Source: Euryarchaeota archaeon UBA111 (GTDB lineage: Archaea; Thermoplasmatota; Poseidoniia; Poseidoniales; Poseidoniaceae). From it: a stretch of 6,898 nucleotides of DNA. A program made the translations under genes and the position numbers. The stretch's first letter is position 1, and each line of letters starts with the position of its first letter. Of the stretch, positions 4,963-6,898 are shown in pieces. The DNA is taken from positions 1-6,898 of the forward strand of contig DAWS01000150.1 in assembly GCA_002506025.1 (NCBI GenBank). Direction: 5' to 3'. The notes below the pieces were generated by a model. That model ran no database searches and was not told the origin of the DNA. It saw nothing but the letters and a program-made list of their open reading frames with translations.

Positions 4963-6024
4963 GATTTTGAATCTCAGCAGTGCTACAGCCCCGCCAATTC
5001 CCATTAACTGTTGGCCAGAATCGTGGTCTGTTGAACACTGGATTAATTCGCCACCGTAATCTGCTAGAGACTGCGACCAGATTTGCCAAGTTTTGCCGCC
5101 GATTGTTGCTTCTTCATCTCGAAGTAGGTCCGCTGAAATTAACAGTGTTTCAATTGCTCCTTCGTTTAGTGCTTTGTCAATTTCCTGTTTGCCATATGCC
5201 ACTGCGCCGTTAGTTGAGATTCGTTTCCATGCCTCTTCTAAAATACTAATTTCATGACTAATAGCATAGTCTTCCAGTAAATTTCCTGCTAGGTTCTCAC
5301 GCAATACTTCATTGGCCCCTGCTCGGCCAGACATTGATGTCGCAATTGAAGACATGAAACGGGTTTCACCACTATTACGCAATTCTGTAAGTATTACCTC
5401 TCTGGCGTGACCAGGGCCGCATAGAATCAATGGTGTTTCATCTGCAAGCGACTCAGTAAGTTCTTTGATAACTCGCTCGCGGAATTGCTTTGCAACTCCG
5501 GTTGATTGTTTTATATCGATTCGTTTCCCTCCTCCACGCATAGTCCACGTTGTTGATTCTCGAAGACCTCGCGGAGTTATGTGGAACAAAATTATTTCAT
5601 CATTTTCAACGACCGCAAGAGCGATTTGTACTTGTTTGGCAGCGTCAACTGCTTGCTGGAGAAGTTGTTCGTCGGTATCAAGAAATGGGGTTTGAGAAGA
5701 TAGTTCAATCTCGTCACCGACAGTTATGTTATGAGTGTGATAACTACCAATATCGAGCTTTGCTTCTTCAATTATGCCATGAATTCGTGCAACATCACTA
5801 AAGGATTGATATTCAGTTGATTCAATTCTTAATCGAATCCACATCTTCTTGCGTTCAGCGACTTTGGCCCTCCCACCCTCTTCGCCTGCAGTGGTTTGAT
5901 CACGGCGTTCTCCAAGCATGCCGATTGACATACCCTGACGAGCAAGTCTTGCCAATGACCAGAGGTCATCATTGGTAGTAACGCGCAACCGCCATAACAT
6001 TGACTCGCGCTTCAATACTTGCAT
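4957..6024 (-). CDS. pelA: mRNA surveillance protein Pelota (aPelota/Dom34)
   Basis: Pelota recognises ribosomes stalled with an empty or blocked A site and, with aEF1A and ABCE1, splits them. The chosen start gives 355 residues, normal for archaeal Pelota. Residues 1-120 are the Sm-like N-terminal domain, with NDDLWSLARL (18-27) matching the family's DDLW signature and a basic loop (39-60) expected to enter the A site. Residues about 128-250 are the central RNase H-like domain, with LCGPGHAREV (201-210). Residues about 255-355 are the L7Ae-like C-terminal domain, with GAVAYGKQEIDKAL (273-286) and the terminal STDHDSGQQL...GIGGAVALLRF. No GGQ motif is present, which separates it from release factor aRF1. 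The frame opens at ATG 6063, but that start overlaps fhs. ATG 6024 begins MQVLKRE like known Pelotas and has GGGTGA four bases upstream. Downstream, the 105-residue gene is coupled. Confidence 0.96.
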   Translation of the reverse strand: MQVLKRESMLWRLRVTTNDDLWSLARLARQGMSIGMLGERRDQTTAGEEGGRAKVAERKKMWIRLRIESTEYQSFSDVARIHGIIEEAKLDIGSYHTHNITVGDEIELSSQTPFLDTDEQLLQQAVDAAKQVQIALAVVENDEIILFHITPRGLRESTTWTMRGGGKRIDIKQSTGVAKQFRERVIKELTESLADETPLILCGPGHAREVILTELRNSGETRFMSSIATSMSGRAGANEVLRENLAGNLLEDYAISHEISILEEAWKRISTNGAVAYGKQEIDKALNEGAIETLLISADLLRDEEATIGGKTWQIWSQSLADYGGELIQCSTDHDSGQQLMGIGGAVALLRFKIR

Positions 6025-6028
6025 CAAC

Positions 6029-6034
6029 TCACCC
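6029..6034 (-). promoter_or_regulatory. Shine-Dalgarno of pelota, overlapping the fhs stop
   Basis: GGGTGA on the minus strand contains the fhs stop TGA (6031-6029) and is followed by GTTG and then the pelota ATG at 6024. It is the same layout as the pelota-orf105 junction. It supports ATG 6024 over ATG 6063. Confidence 0.75.
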
Positions 6035-6898
6035 AAAGATGCCAGTTTGGTGACCGTCATCATCCATGTCCATGTCGATTGCCGCCGGTCGCTTAGGTAA
6101 ACCAGGCATTGTCATCATATTGCCCAGAATCGCAACGATGAAACCTGCACCTGAATTTAATCTAAATTCCCTGATGGGAAGAGTGAAACCGCTAGGAGCA
6201 CCTAGTTTACTCGCATCATGAGAAAATGAGTATTGGGTCTTAGCCATACAAACTGGCAGGTTACCATAACCCCATGAAGTAATCTTGTCTAGTTGTTTCT
6301 TGGCATTTGCCTCAACAATCACTGATTCGGCTTTGTACATTCGTGTTGCAATAGCCTCTACCTTTTCCATCACTGGAGCATCTTTCAAGAATAGTGGAGT
6401 AAATGGTCGACCAGCAGCAACATGGTCCTGAACCGCCTTTACCACAGCCTTGGCTAAATCTTCTCCACCTTCTCCACCCTTGCTGTGGACTTCAGTAATA
6501 GTAACGGCACGAGCACCACTAGCGTGTGCAGCGTCAGATAATGCTTGGATTTCTGCCTCGGTATCTGAGGTAAATTTGTTGATTGAAACAATAACAGGAA
6601 CGCCAAATCCTGCCATGTTGCGAATGTGCCGATCTAGGTTAGTTGCTGCCCCGATTGACACTGCTTCGACATTTTCGGCTTCTAGTTCTGCTTTGCTAGG
6701 ACGATATCCGCCACGACTGCCAAATGCCCCTCCGTGCAATTTCATCGATCTTATCGTGACGTTCATCACAACACAGTCTGGCCCTTTGCCAGAGGTTGCG
6801 GCCTTGATATGCATGAATTTTTCAGCGCCCATGTCGGAACCAAATCCGGCTTCAGTTACCACAATATCAGCGGCACTCAAGGCTAGTTTATCGGCGAT
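6029..6898 (-). CDS. fhs: Formate-tetrahydrofolate ligase, C-terminal half (5' partial)
   Basis: Formyltetrahydrofolate synthetase joins formate to tetrahydrofolate using ATP, giving 10-formyl-THF for one-carbon metabolism in the cytoplasm. The frame is open to the right edge, so only the last 289 of about 550 residues are visible. Strong family signatures are VVTEAGFGSDMGAEKF (13-28), VTIRSMKLHGG (47-57, the FTHFS signature region), SINKFTSDTEAEI (105-117), GNLPVCMAKTQYSFSHD (212-228) and GAGFIVAILGNMMTMPGLPK (250-269). The C-terminus, IDMDMDDDGHQTGIFG, matches the usual Asp-rich end. No frameshift or missing motif is seen. It is the first visible gene of the fhs-pelota-orf105 run and is coupled to pelota through its stop codon. 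Its promoter would lie beyond the window. Confidence 0.97.
   Translation of the reverse strand: MADKLALSAADIVVTEAGFGSDMGAEKFMHIKAATSGKGPDCVVMNVTIRSMKLHGGAFGSRGGYRPSKAELEAENVEAVSIGAATNLDRHIRNMAGFGVPVIVSINKFTSDTEAEIQALSDAAHASGARAVTITEVHSKGGEGGEDLAKAVVKAVQDHVAAGRPFTPLFLKDAPVMEKVEAIATRMYKAESVIVEANAKKQLDKITSWGYGNLPVCMAKTQYSFSHDASKLGAPSGFTLPIREFRLNSGAGFIVAILGNMMTMPGLPKRPAAIDMDMDDDGHQTGIFG

Noticed and set aside
6025..6063. Starting Pelota at ATG 6063.
   Set aside because: The added 13 residues overlap the fhs coding end. ATG 6024 has a GGTGA site and begins like known Pelotas.
1..6898. CRISPR arrays, insertion sequences or phage genes.
   Set aside because: I saw no spaced direct repeats, transposase motifs, terminal inverted repeats or phage structural genes. 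Apart from the surface gene, all recognised genes are housekeeping types.

Overview
The window reads as a compact euryarchaeal chromosome segment. The archaeal markers are the small (exonuclease) subunit of the D-family DNA polymerase, Pelota, a pilin with the archaeal SPVIATILMVAIT-type N-terminus, and Shine-Dalgarno motifs of the GGTGA type. The mix of PolD, a THF-dependent formate ligase and an acidic, secreted surface protein, at moderate G+C, fits Marine Group II / Poseidoniales-like Thermoplasmatota. That placement is inferred from gene content and protein style, not from a search.

Layout, left to right. (1) 1-1329, plus strand: the 3' part of a surface-protein gene, open at the left edge. 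It encodes a beta-rich ectodomain tail, a transmembrane helix and an acidic cytoplasmic linker, then continues in frame into a complete type IV pilin-like module. (2) 1330-1467: a gap holding a strong GC-rich hairpin and the ribosome binding site of the next gene. (3) 1468-2133, plus: a HAD-superfamily phosphatase. (4) 2134-3741, minus: DP1, the PolD small subunit, with all phosphoesterase motifs, abutting the HAD gene tail to tail with no spacer. (5) 3791-4477, minus: a CinA C-terminal-type (PncC-like) amidohydrolase with an unusual coiled-coil and acidic tail. (6) 4478-4555: a divergent intergenic region with a perfect 12-bp palindrome. (7) 4556-4632, plus: tRNA-Val(UAC) with an encoded CCA. 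(8) 4635-6898, minus: a tight cluster transcribed fhs (partial, running off the right edge), then pelota, then a 105-residue protein of unknown function.

The fhs-pelota-orf105 cluster is probably translationally coupled. At both junctions the upstream TGA stop lies inside a GGTGA Shine-Dalgarno motif, and the next ATG follows after exactly four bases. This also decides the Pelota start. cinA and DP1 could share a transcript, but an AT-rich palindromic element between them could give DP1 its own promoter. The two points I find most worth checking are the pilin module fused behind a membrane-anchored surface protein, and the uncharacterised small protein coupled to the ribosome-rescue factor Pelota.
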